Below are positions 17,729-26,051 of a stretch of DNA of 64,000 bases, piece after piece. Positions within the stretch are counted from its first letter, which is position 1, and each line of letters begins with the position of its first letter. A model generated the notes under the pieces. That model was not told the DNA's origin, did no database searches, and worked only from the letters and a program-made list of their open reading frames with translations. The position numbers and the translations under genes are program-made. The DNA is from Massilia rhizosphaerae (GTDB taxonomy: Bacteria > Pseudomonadota > Gammaproteobacteria > Burkholderiales > Burkholderiaceae_D). The stretch is from positions 186,001 to 250,000 of the forward strand of contig NZ_JADKYX010000003.1 of NCBI RefSeq assembly GCF_016093545.1. The letters run 5' to 3'.

Positions 17729-18798
17729 TGGACAAGCGGCCGGGCCGAAACTATACCCGCGCCGGCGCGGTCGTCCTGCTGACCCTCGGCTGCCTCTACG
17801 TCCTGCAACCCTTCCTGGCCGCGATCCTGTTCGCGGCCGCCGTCGTCATCTCGTCCTGGCCCCTGTACCAGAAACTGCTGCTGCGCCTGCGCGGCCGGCG
17901 CACGCCCGCCGCGCTCACGATGACGCTGAGCCTGACGCTGCTCGTGATCATCCCGCTGGCGCTCGTCGCGTACAACCTCGCGGACAACGTGGCGTCGTCG
18001 TTCGACCAGATCCGCGCCGCGCTGGACCAGGGCGAGCTGCTGCCGCCCGCGTGGGTGCGCGACATCCCGCTCGTCGGCGACCAGCTGGACAACTACCTGC
18101 GCCAGCTGGTCGCGAGCCGCGAGCGCATGATGGAACTGGCGCAGCGCATGGTCGAACCGGCGCGGCACGCGCTGCTGTCCGGCGGCATGATGCTGGGGGC
18201 GGGCGTCGCGCAGATGAGTCTCGCCGCCTTCGTCAGCTTCTTTTTCTACCGTGACGGCGAGGCGCTGCTGGCCGTCATCCAGGCCGCCATGCGCCGCGTC
18301 ATGGACGAGGAGGCGGCGTCCGTCACGGAGATCGTCAGCCAGACCGTGCGCGGCGTGATGTATGGTCTGCTCGGCACCGCGCTGGCGCAGGCGCTCGTCG
18401 CCGCGCTGGGCTTCGCCATCGCGGGCGTGCCCGCGGTGCCGCTCTTGTCCGTGCTCGTGTTCGTGTCTTCCCTGATCCCGGTCGGGCCCCCGATCGTGTG
18501 GGGCGGGGCCGCGATCTGGCTGTTCGCGCAGGGCGCGACGGGATGGGGCATCTTCATGCTCGTGTGGGGCTTCTTCCTGATCAGCGGCGTCGACAACGTC
18601 GTGCGCCCGATGCTGATCAGCCGCGGCTCCAGCCTGCCGTTCCTGCTCACGCTGCTGGGCGTGCTGGGCGGCGTGATCGCGTTCGGCTTCGTCGGCATGT
18701 TCATCGGTCCCACCCTGCTCGCGGTGGGCTATTCGCTGATGAGCGGGTGGACCCATACGAAGGATCCGATCGTCAGGCAGAACGGCGACGGCGCCTGA
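17728..18798 (+). CDS. AI-2E family (DUF20) membrane transporter
   Basis: This 356-residue protein has about eight membrane helices with the family's central periplasmic loop (LADNVASSFDQIRAALDQGELLPPAWVRDIP) and the conserved GLLGTALAQALVAALGFAIAGVPAVPLLSVLVFVSSLIP region. The family was named for an AI-2 exporter but covers permeases of varied substrates. It is coupled to sco by a TGATG overlap and is the last gene of the oxidase run. Its last 25 codons are duplicated about 3.5 kb downstream at 22212-22287. Confidence 0.85.
   Translation: MDKRPGRNYTRAGAVVLLTLGCLYVLQPFLAAILFAAAVVISSWPLYQKLLLRLRGRRTPAALTMTLSLTLLVIIPLALVAYNLADNVASSFDQIRAALDQGELLPPAWVRDIPLVGDQLDNYLRQLVASRERMMELAQRMVEPARHALLSGGMMLGAGVAQMSLAAFVSFFFYRDGEALLAVIQAAMRRVMDEEAASVTEIVSQTVRGVMYGLLGTALAQALVAALGFAIAGVPAVPLLSVLVFVSSLIPVGPPIVWGGAAIWLFAQGATGWGIFMLVWGFFLISGVDNVVRPMLISRGSSLPFLLTLLGVLGGVIAFGFVGMFIGPTLLAVGYSLMSGWTHTKDPIVRQNGDGA
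18716..18791 (+). repeat. direct repeat copy 1 (3' end of the AI-2E gene)
   Basis: This 76-base segment inside the AI-2E gene is repeated, without gaps and with seven mismatches, at 22212-22287. The two copies flank the GH74 and PEP-CTERM genes. Confidence 0.9.
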
Positions 18799-18873
18799 CC
18801 CAAAGCCGAACACGGCGGCCGCAAAGCGGATAGCTTTGGATAGATTTCCTTATGGAAATGATCTGACATATTT

Positions 18874-18897
18874 CATTAATCACACTAATGATTAATG
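18874..18897. promoter_or_regulatory. palindromic operator candidate upstream of the GH74 gene
   Basis: Nine-base perfect arms CATTAATCA and TGATTAATG are separated by six bases, in a strikingly AT-rich patch (18840-18915) about 120 bp before the xyloglucanase start. The size and symmetry suit a dimeric repressor or activator. No regulator gene adjoins it. The 218-bp spacer otherwise holds only the promoter region and a GGAGA ribosome site. Confidence 0.5.
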
Positions 18898-19016
18898 GAC
18901 TATTAACGCGTGCATCGTACTTACATAATCGTTTCCACTCATAAAGTGACTCAGCTCCCTCGTGGTCGACGAGAGGAACAGGCTGGGATCTTCTCGAACT
19001 AAAAACGGAGACAACG

Positions 19017-21521
19017 ATGCATTTGAAAAAGGCGCTGGCCCTGACGCTGGGTCTGCTGTTCTCGCTGGGCGCGAACGCCGAAACATATCATTGGGATAAC
19101 GTCGCAATGGGCGGCGCTGGTTATGTCATCGGTGTCGTCCCGAGCAAGCTCGAGCGCGGCGTGGTCTATGCCCGCACCGACGTCGGCGGTTCCTACCGCT
19201 GGGATGCCCAGAACAGCCGCTGGATCCCGCTGACGGACTGGATCAGCGAGAGCGATACCGGCCTGATGGGCGTGGAGTCGATCGCGGTCGACCCGCGCAA
19301 CCCGGGTACCGTCTACATGCTTGCAGGTACCAGCTACTTCAGCAACGGCAAGACCGTGATCATGCGCTCGACCGACTATGGCCAGCATTTCGACCTGGTC
19401 GACGTGACGTCCCAGTTCAAGGCCCACGGCAATGGCATGGGCCGCGAGAACGGCGAAAAACTGCAGGTCGACCCGGGCTCGAGCAACGTCCTGTTCGTCG
19501 GTACGCGCGACAACGGCCTGTTCAAGAGCGTCGATTCGGGCCAGACCTGGACCCACGTGTCCGGGCTGGACGTGGGCTCGACGGCCAACGGCAACGGCAT
19601 CAGCTTCGTGCTCCTCGATCCGACCAGTGTCAGCGGCGGCACGGCCAAGCGCATCTTCGTCGGCGTGTCGCGTTACGGTTCGGTCGGACCGAACCTGTAC
19701 ATGAGCAAGGACGGCGGCGTCACCTTCGCCCCGGTCGCGGGTGCGCCGACGGACCTGATGCCGCAACGCGCGGCAATGACGCCCAAGGGCCGCCTGTACC
19801 TGACCTACGCCAACGGCGCCGGACCGCACGGCCTGAACGACAGCGAACCGATGACCAAGGGCCGGGTCTTGGAATACAACATCATCGGCGGCGCCTGGAC
19901 CAACATCACGCCGCTCGGCATGGATAACGCGTGGGGCGGCATCAGCGTCGACCCGAAAAATCCGAAACACCTGATCACGACGACCAACAACACGTACCGG
20001 TTGCAGCAGCAGCAACTGGGCACCTACGGCGACCACATTTTCACTTCCTACGACGCGGGCCGCTCCTGGGTCGACCTGATGCAACGCGGCTTCGAGATCG
20101 ACCCGAACGGCATCGACTGGGTCAAGTACTCGTCGATCCACTGGGCCGGCGACGTCGAGTTCGACCCCTTCGATTCGAAGACCGCATGGGTGATCTCGGG
20201 TAACGGCGTGTTCAAGACGAGCGACATCGATGCGACCCTGAGCACCTGGAAGTTCGACGTGCACGGCATCGAAGAGAGCGTCCCGACCGCCGTCGAGAGC
20301 ATTCCGGGCGGCCCGCTGGTGTCGACCATCGGCGACTATGACGGCTTCGTCCACACCGATCCGGCCCAGTACGGCATCCGCAATTCCCCGGGCGCTGGCT
20401 CGAACACCGGCCTCGCAGTGGCGGCGCAGGCAACGCATGTGATTGCGCGGGCCGCTTGGGACAAGATCTATGTCTCGACCGATACGGGCGCGAGCTGGCA
20501 AGCGGCGCCGTCCATGAACGGCAATTTCGGCAGGCTGGCCCTGTCGGCCGACGGCTCCGTGCTGCTGCACAGCCCGGCAGGCTCGACCACGACGTACCGT
20601 TCGACCGACTTCGGCACCAACTGGACGCCGGTGGCCGGCCTGTCCGTGAAGGACGCCTACCCGGTCGCCGACAAGGTCAACCCGGCCAAGTTCTACGTCT
20701 ACGACCGGGCGAGCGGCCAAATGCTGGTCAGCACCGATGGCGGCGAGTCGTTCACCGCGAAAGCCAGCCTGCCGGTGGGCGGCAACAGCCTCGTGCGCGC
20801 CACGCCCGGCATCGAGGGCGACGTGTGGGCCTGCCTCGATTCCCGAGGACTCTCCCATTCGACCGACTCGGGCGCCACCTTCACCAACGTGGACGGGATC
20901 AGCTCCTGCGGCGCCGTAGGCCTTGGCAAGGAAGCGCCCGGCGCCACCTATCCGACCCTCTACATGTGGGGCACGGTGGGCGCGTCGCGTGGCCTGTTGC
21001 GTTCGATCGACAAGGGCGCGCACTGGGATCGCGTCAACGACGACGCCCACCAGTATGGCGGCGCGATTCAAGGCTGGGTCAACGGCGACATGAATACCTA
21101 CGGCACGGTCTACATGAGCACCAACAGCCGCGGCATCGCCTACGGCAAGATCGATGAGAACGGCGAAGTGCAAGTGGTTCCGCAAGTTCCGGTCAAGCCG
21201 GCGCCCACCGCCGTGTGCACGTATCAACTCAGCAGCACCTGGTGGGGCGGTGGCATCGCCACCGTCTCGATCACCAACGAGGGCAACGACACCCTGCACG
21301 GCTGGCAGGTGTCCTGGACCTACAGCGACGGATCGTATGTGTCGGGCAGCGCCTGGAACGGCGTCGTGACGGGCAGCGCGCCGACGTTCACCGGTTCGGA
21401 CGGCGGTGGCTGGAACAAGGACATCGCTCCGGGCGGGACCGCCTCGTTCGGCTTCGTCGTCGCAGGCCAGGACGCGCTGAACGCGAACGTCCCGACCGTG
21501 ACCGGCGACATCTGCAAATAA
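19017..21521 (+). CDS. secreted GH74 xyloglucanase with C-terminal CBM2
   Basis: This 834-residue exported glycoside hydrolase has a signal peptide (cleavage after GANA, residue 21). Two seven-bladed beta-propellers of the GH74 type follow. The putative catalytic aspartates lie in YARTDVGGSYRW (Asp55) and SIHWAGDVEFDPFD (Asp379 region). After a short linker (VPQVPVKPAPTA) comes a CBM2 cellulose-binding domain of about 100 residues, from CTYQLSSTWWGG to DICK, with a cysteine at each end. The enzyme should cleave the glucan backbone of xyloglucan on plant cell walls. Downstream lies a PEP-CTERM protein; both are within a repeat-flanked insert. Confidence 0.92.
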   Translation: MHLKKALALTLGLLFSLGANAETYHWDNVAMGGAGYVIGVVPSKLERGVVYARTDVGGSYRWDAQNSRWIPLTDWISESDTGLMGVESIAVDPRNPGTVYMLAGTSYFSNGKTVIMRSTDYGQHFDLVDVTSQFKAHGNGMGRENGEKLQVDPGSSNVLFVGTRDNGLFKSVDSGQTWTHVSGLDVGSTANGNGISFVLLDPTSVSGGTAKRIFVGVSRYGSVGPNLYMSKDGGVTFAPVAGAPTDLMPQRAAMTPKGRLYLTYANGAGPHGLNDSEPMTKGRVLEYNIIGGAWTNITPLGMDNAWGGISVDPKNPKHLITTTNNTYRLQQQQLGTYGDHIFTSYDAGRSWVDLMQRGFEIDPNGIDWVKYSSIHWAGDVEFDPFDSKTAWVISGNGVFKTSDIDATLSTWKFDVHGIEESVPTAVESIPGGPLVSTIGDYDGFVHTDPAQYGIRNSPGAGSNTGLAVAAQATHVIARAAWDKIYVSTDTGASWQAAPSMNGNFGRLALSADGSVLLHSPAGSTTTYRSTDFGTNWTPVAGLSVKDAYPVADKVNPAKFYVYDRASGQMLVSTDGGESFTAKASLPVGGNSLVRATPGIEGDVWACLDSRGLSHSTDSGATFTNVDGISSCGAVGLGKEAPGATYPTLYMWGTVGASRGLLRSIDKGAHWDRVNDDAHQYGGAIQGWVNGDMNTYGTVYMSTNSRGIAYGKIDENGEVQVVPQVPVKPAPTAVCTYQLSSTWWGGGIATVSITNEGNDTLHGWQVSWTYSDGSYVSGSAWNGVVTGSAPTFTGSDGGGWNKDIAPGGTASFGFVVAGQDALNANVPTVTGDICK

Positions 21522-21550
21522 CGAACCCCGACACAGCAAAGGACCGCATC

Positions 21551-22168
21551 ATGAAAAAGACTCTGTTCGCACTGATCGCCAGCGCCAGCCTGATGCTGGC
21601 CGGCGCCGCCAACGCCGGTGTCATCGGCTTCGAGGACGTGGCTACCGACGGCGACTTCGCCAGCCTGAGCGATATCAATCCGTACGCCGGCCTGACCTTC
21701 AGCGACGACTGGTATGCCGGCGACAACACCATCGACGGTTACGGCAACGGCGCCCACGGCGGCACGCACTTCGCCGTGAACGGCTTCGGCAGCGACGGCG
21801 CCACCATCAGCAGCGCGACGCCGTTCGATTTCGGCGGCGCGTGGTTCGCGGCGCCGGTCGGCGCCGCCGACAAGGCGTCGTCGATCACCATCTCCGCCTT
21901 TGACGCCGGCAACAACCTGATCGGCACGACGGGCCCGGTCGCGATCGGTGACGCCTACGTGTGGGCGGCCGCGGCATTCAACAACGTGTCGTCGCTGACC
22001 ATCACGCGCGACACCGGCTGGTATGTCATGGACGACTTCACCACCGTCGCTTCCGCTCCGCCCAGCGGCACGGTGCCCGAACCGGCGAACCCGCTGCTGC
22101 TGGGCGCCGGTGCGTTCGCCCTGGTCCTGGGCCGGGTGCGCCGCAAGGCGTCTGCCTCGGCGGCGTGA
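21551..22168 (+). CDS. PEP-CTERM sorting-domain protein
   Basis: This 205-residue exported protein has a signal peptide (MKKTLFALIASASLMLAGAANA). The middle is a beta-rich domain with VGFED-like and FDFGGAWFAAPVG motifs, as in many PEP-CTERM surface proteins. The C-terminus has the full sorting signal: VPEPA, a hydrophobic helix, then RVRRK. An exosortase elsewhere in the genome would anchor or process it, often as part of extracellular polymer formation. It starts 30 bp after the GH74 stop, so the two are likely one operon and may act together at the cell surface. Confidence 0.88.
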   Translation: MKKTLFALIASASLMLAGAANAGVIGFEDVATDGDFASLSDINPYAGLTFSDDWYAGDNTIDGYGNGAHGGTHFAVNGFGSDGATISSATPFDFGGAWFAAPVGAADKASSITISAFDAGNNLIGTTGPVAIGDAYVWAAAAFNNVSSLTITRDTGWYVMDDFTTVASAPPSGTVPEPANPLLLGAGAFALVLGRVRRKASASAA

Positions 22169-22211
22169 CGCCGGACCGCCCGCCGCGAGCGGGTCGCGGG
22201 CTGGCCCGCGT

Positions 22212-22287
22212 TGCTCGCGGTGGGCTATTCGCTGATGAACGGGTGGACTCACACGCGGGACCCGATCGTCAGGCAGGACGGCGACGG
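22212..22287 (+). repeat. direct repeat copy 2 (remnant of an AI-2E transporter 3' end)
   Basis: This segment aligns without gaps to 18716-18791 with 7 differences in 76 bases. It still reads LLAVGYSLMNGWTHTRDPIVRQDGDG in frame, and most differences are third-position or conservative. Instead of the TGA it runs into the intergenic TAA region near 22291. It is a gene fragment with no start, lying in the 121-bp gap between the PEP-CTERM and acyltransferase genes. Confidence 0.88.
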
Positions 22288-22289
22288 GT

Positions 22290-23450
22290 CTAACCCATCG
22301 GAACCGCGTCCGCCGGCGCGGGCCGCGCGTCCGATGTCGCGGCGGATCGTGCGGCCCATGCCGCCGTCCAGCGCGCCCGCAACCGCATGAACGGCGTCTC
22401 CACGCAGCGGTACAGCACCCAGCCGCCGCCGATGCCCGCGGCCATGACGGCGGCCACGGTCGCCGGCGCGTTGGCGTCGACGTGCAGCCGGTCCAGCTGC
22501 GGGCGCAGCGCCATGAAGATCGGCTTGTGGGCGAGGTAGACGGCGTACGACCACAGCGCGAGCTGCGACGCGCCGGGAATGCGCACGCGGTTCAACACGC
22601 AATGCGGCGCGAGGGCCGCGCACGTCAGCAGGCCGAAACCGAGCGCCAGCAGCGAGTAGCCGAACGTGGACGTGACGAGCGTCGCCGGCCAGTCGAGGTG
22701 GATGCACGCGAGGATGCCGATGCTCAGCGCAAACCCGGCCGCGCACAGCGCGTTCGCGTGGCGCAGCAGGCGCGCGAACGCGCCGGGATGAACATTGCGC
22801 AGCAGGGCGATGGCGACGCCGGGCAGCAGTTCGTCGGCGCGGCAGAAGCTCGAATAATAGACCTCGGCCATGAACGCATCGTGTCCATGCAGCGCGAACG
22901 CCGCGGCGCGCGTGGCCATGCCCGCCCCGATGGCGCCGGCCAGCAGGCCCCACGTCAGCCGGACGGGGAAGCCGATGCGGGCCAGCGCCACGACGACGAG
23001 GGGCAGCAGCAGGTAGAACTGCTCCTCGATGCACAGCGACCACGAATGCGAGAACGTCTGGCCGTAGGCGAGCCCGAAATTCTGGGTGAACGTGAGGAAG
23101 CGCCACGCCGCCGGCATGCTCGCGCCGCCGAGCGGCGGGCCGGGGAACAGCAGGTAGACGGCCAGCACGACGTAGTAATTGGGCAGCGTGCGCAGCAGGC
23201 GGCGCATGAAGAAGACCTTCAGCGACAAGGCTTCGCCGCGCGCGGCCGGCGCCAGCAACTGGTTGCCGATCAGGTAGCCGCTCAGCACGAAGAACAGGTC
23301 GACGCCGGCCCAGCCGACCTTGCCGAGGATGCCGAATGTGGCGTGGCCGCTCACGAAACCCGAGTAGTGCGTCATGAGGACGAGGACGATAGCGGCGGCG
23401 CGCAGCAGGTCGAGGCCGCACAGGCGCGGCGTGGAGACGGGTTCGGTCAT
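22290..23450 (-). CDS. acyltransferase 3 family membrane protein
   Basis: This 386-residue protein with about ten membrane helices belongs to the OafA/NodX-type acyltransferase family. The start CGLDLLRAAAIVLVLMTHYSG carries the conserved arginine and histidine; WAGVDLFFVLSGYLIGNQLL and SWSLCIEEQFYLLLP with the family WSL-EEQFY motif follow. These enzymes O-acetylate or succinylate surface sugars. No polysaccharide gene cluster is adjacent, so the substrate is unknown. Its 3' end abuts the repeat copy at 22212-22287. Confidence 0.88.
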   Translation of the reverse strand: MTEPVSTPRLCGLDLLRAAAIVLVLMTHYSGFVSGHATFGILGKVGWAGVDLFFVLSGYLIGNQLLAPAARGEALSLKVFFMRRLLRTLPNYYVVLAVYLLFPGPPLGGASMPAAWRFLTFTQNFGLAYGQTFSHSWSLCIEEQFYLLLPLVVVALARIGFPVRLTWGLLAGAIGAGMATRAAAFALHGHDAFMAEVYYSSFCRADELLPGVAIALLRNVHPGAFARLLRHANALCAAGFALSIGILACIHLDWPATLVTSTFGYSLLALGFGLLTCAALAPHCVLNRVRIPGASQLALWSYAVYLAHKPIFMALRPQLDRLHVDANAPATVAAVMAAGIGGGWVLYRCVETPFMRLRARWTAAWAARSAATSDARPAPADAVPMG

Positions 23451-23495
23451 GCGATGTCCGGCAGATTGAAATAGGAGCGGTGGCGGCCCGTCATT

Positions 23496-24917
23496 CTAGC
23501 CGTCCGCCGCGGCCGGTGGAACCGGCACGGCATCGCGCAGCAGTCCGGCGAGCAGCGCGCATGCGGCCTGCGCCTGCGCGGGCGCCACGTTCGTCACGCC
23601 CAGCAGCAGGCCGCCGGGGCCAGACGATCCCGGCGCGCGCCACCACGACAGCGGCGACGGCGCCAGGCCGGCCCCGCGCGCCCGTGCGGCCAGCGCGGCA
23701 TCGTCCACGCCGTCCGCCAGCGGCAGCAGCACGGACAGGCCGGCTTCCGCGTGGGGCAGGCCCAGGCCGCGCAGGGCGGCGTCCAGCGCGGCGCGGCGTT
23801 CCGCATACACGCGCTTCATGTGGCGCAGGTGGCGCAGGTAGTGGCCGTCGCGCAGGAATTCCTCGATGGCGAACTGGATCGCGGGCGCCGGCGCCGCCGC
23901 GCCGACGTCGGCCACCTCCGCGACGGCGGGCGCCAGCGCGGGCGGGACGACGAGGAAGGCGACGCGCAGGGCCGGGCTGATCGTCTTGCTGAAGGTCCCG
24001 ATGTGCAGCACGCGCCCGGCGCGGTCGCGCGCGGCCAATGCCGGCGTCGCGCGGCCCTGCAGCTGCAGCTCGCCCAGGTAGTCGTCCTCGACGATCCAGG
24101 CGCCGCGCGCGGCGGCCCAGTCGAGCAGGGCGTGCCGGCGCGCCAGCGATAACGTCATGCCGAGCGGCGCCTGCTGCCCCGGCGTGACGACGGCGAGCAG
24201 CGCATCGGGCGCGCGCGCCACGCCGGCCGCCACGTCCAGGCCTTCCGCGTCGATCGGCACCGGCGCCGGCGTCACGCCGTAGTGCAGCAGCACGTCGCGC
24301 GCCGACGCGTAGCCGGGATCCTCGACCCACGCCGTGCGCCCATCCAGCCGCAAGGCGCGCAGCGCGAGGCCGAGGGCCGCCGCGTAGCCGTTGGCGACGA
24401 ACACCTGGGACGGGTGGCAGGCGATGCCGCGCGCGATGCCGAGGTAGGCGGCGATGGCCCCGCGCAGCACGGGTTCGCCGCGCGGATCCGGATAGGCCAG
24501 CGGCTGCGCGGCCGCCGCGCGCGCCGCCCGGCCCATGATGCGCGACCACGTCTTGAACGGGAACACGTCCTGGCCCGGCACGCCGACCTGGAACGGGACC
24601 GGCGCCACGCGCCGCGCCGGTGCCGTGGCCGGGCGTTCGGCGGCGGGTGCCGTGCGCGCGGGCAGGGCCTGGCGGGCCACGCGCGTGCCGGCCGCGCCGG
24701 CCGTGACGATGAGCTGCTGGTCGCGCAGGCTGTCGTAGGCGGCGCGCACGGTGCCGCGCGCCACGCCCAGCTGCGCGGCGAGGTCGTGCCAGGACGGCAG
24801 CCGGGCGCCGGGCGCGAGCCGGCCGTCGTGGATGGCGGCGCCGATCGCGGCGGCGATCTGGCCGGCGACCGGCGTGCGGGCGCTGCGGTCGATGCGGATG
24901 GAAAGGTCGTGGTCCAT
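23496..24917 (-). CDS. MocR/PdxR-type regulator (GntR HTH fused to aminotransferase)
   Basis: This 473-residue protein has an N-terminal GntR winged helix (residues 1-75, LPSWHDLAAQLGVARGTVRAAYDSLRDQQL) and an aminotransferase-fold domain with the pyridoxal-phosphate lysine in HIGTFSKTISPALR and aspartate/tyrosine near VEDDYLGELQ. MocR proteins are PLP-dependent regulators. It is divergent from the TlpA-DsbD-EamA operon (100 bp between starts), so it probably controls that operon. The start MDHDLSIRIDR is chosen over an ATG nine codons upstream. Confidence 0.88.
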   Translation of the reverse strand: MDHDLSIRIDRSARTPVAGQIAAAIGAAIHDGRLAPGARLPSWHDLAAQLGVARGTVRAAYDSLRDQQLIVTAGAAGTRVARQALPARTAPAAERPATAPARRVAPVPFQVGVPGQDVFPFKTWSRIMGRAARAAAAQPLAYPDPRGEPVLRGAIAAYLGIARGIACHPSQVFVANGYAAALGLALRALRLDGRTAWVEDPGYASARDVLLHYGVTPAPVPIDAEGLDVAAGVARAPDALLAVVTPGQQAPLGMTLSLARRHALLDWAAARGAWIVEDDYLGELQLQGRATPALAARDRAGRVLHIGTFSKTISPALRVAFLVVPPALAPAVAEVADVGAAAPAPAIQFAIEEFLRDGHYLRHLRHMKRVYAERRAALDAALRGLGLPHAEAGLSVLLPLADGVDDAALAARARGAGLAPSPLSWWRAPGSSGPGGLLLGVTNVAPAQAQAACALLAGLLRDAVPVPPAAADG

Positions 24918-25017
24918 GCGTGAATGGTACAGGGATTCATGCAATTCTTGCGTCTTTTGCCTGATCCAAGCGGTGGCTACGATGAAAGCATCATCGACCA
25001 GTCACACGAAGGATCCC

Positions 25018-26046
25018 ATGACCCTCCCACGCATCATCGCCGTCGCCGTCGCCGTCGTCGCGTTCTCAAGCAGCGTGGCCAGCGCGGCCGACGACGGCGC
25101 CGCGCGCGCCGCCCGCGCCGGCCAACCGCTGATCGGCCAACCCGCGCCCGCCGCCGTCCTGCGCACCCTCGACGGCGGCACCATCGACCTCGCGGCCAAG
25201 TACGGCCGCAAGCCCGTCTACCTCAAGTTCTGGGCCACGTGGTGCGTGCCGTGCCGCGAACAGATGCCCGGTTTCGAACGCATCTACCAGCAATACGGCA
25301 AGCGCATCGACGTCGTCGCCGTCAACGTGGGCTTCAGCGACACGGAAGCCGACGTGCGCGCCTACCGCACCCGCCACGGCCTCACGATGCCGATCGCGCT
25401 CGACGACGGCAGCCTCGGACGCCGCCTGAACCTGCGCGTGACGCCGCAGCACGTGCTGATCGGCGCGGACGGCCGCATCGCCTACGTCGGCCACCTGGAC
25501 GACGCGGCCCTGCACGCGGCGCTGGACCGCATCGCCGCCGCGCGGCCGGCTGGCGCGCAACCGGTCGCGCTGGCGCCGCAGGCCGCCGCGCCGCGCGTGT
25601 TCCGCGTCGGCGACAAGGTCGACGGCGTCGACCTGGCGACCCTGGACGGCACGACGGCCGCCATCGGCACGGCCGGCAGGCCGCGCGCGCTGGTGTTCTT
25701 CTCGCCGTGGTGCGAGACCTATCTGCGTGCCAGCCGCCCGGCCACCGCGCAGGCGTGCCGCCGCGTGCGCGGGGACGCCACGCGTCTCGCGAAAAACGGC
25801 AACGTGGACTGGCTCGCCGTCGCCGCGCCGCTGTGGACGTCGCCCGCCGAACTGGCCGGCTACGGCAAGACGCATCCGGGCACGCCGCCGCTGGCGCTCG
25901 ACCGCGACGGCGCGGCGTTCGCCGCCTTCGGCATCCATGCGATCCCCAGTGTCGTGCTGTTCGACGCCCGGGGCCGCGTGGCGCGCGTGCTGGGGCCGCA
26001 GGACCGGGGCCTGGACCAGGCGCTGCGCGCCATCGCCACGCGGTGA
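25018..26046 (+). CDS. TlpA-like periplasmic thioredoxin with a second, degenerate domain
   Basis: This 342-residue exported protein has a signal peptide (VVAFSSSVASA). The first TlpA/ResA-type domain has the active site FWATWCVPCREQMPGF near residue 78. A second thioredoxin-like domain (about 195-342) has SPWCETYLRAS in place of CxxC and cis-proline segments AIPSVVLFD. Loss of one cysteine suggests the second domain binds substrate or partner instead of doing disulfide exchange. It precedes dsbD by 5 bp, which would keep it reduced. Start has GAAGGA upstream. Confidence 0.85.
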   Translation: MTLPRIIAVAVAVVAFSSSVASAADDGAARAARAGQPLIGQPAPAAVLRTLDGGTIDLAAKYGRKPVYLKFWATWCVPCREQMPGFERIYQQYGKRIDVVAVNVGFSDTEADVRAYRTRHGLTMPIALDDGSLGRRLNLRVTPQHVLIGADGRIAYVGHLDDAALHAALDRIAAARPAGAQPVALAPQAAAPRVFRVGDKVDGVDLATLDGTTAAIGTAGRPRALVFFSPWCETYLRASRPATAQACRRVRGDATRLAKNGNVDWLAVAAPLWTSPAELAGYGKTHPGTPPLALDRDGAAFAAFGIHAIPSVVLFDARGRVARVLGPQDRGLDQALRAIATR

Positions 26047-26051
26047 CCGCC

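Noticed and set aside
18999-21539. 846-codon open frame opposite the GH74 gene
   Set aside because: High-GC sequence leaves long stop-free frames opposite real genes. It has no domains, and the + strand GH74 protein is clearly real.
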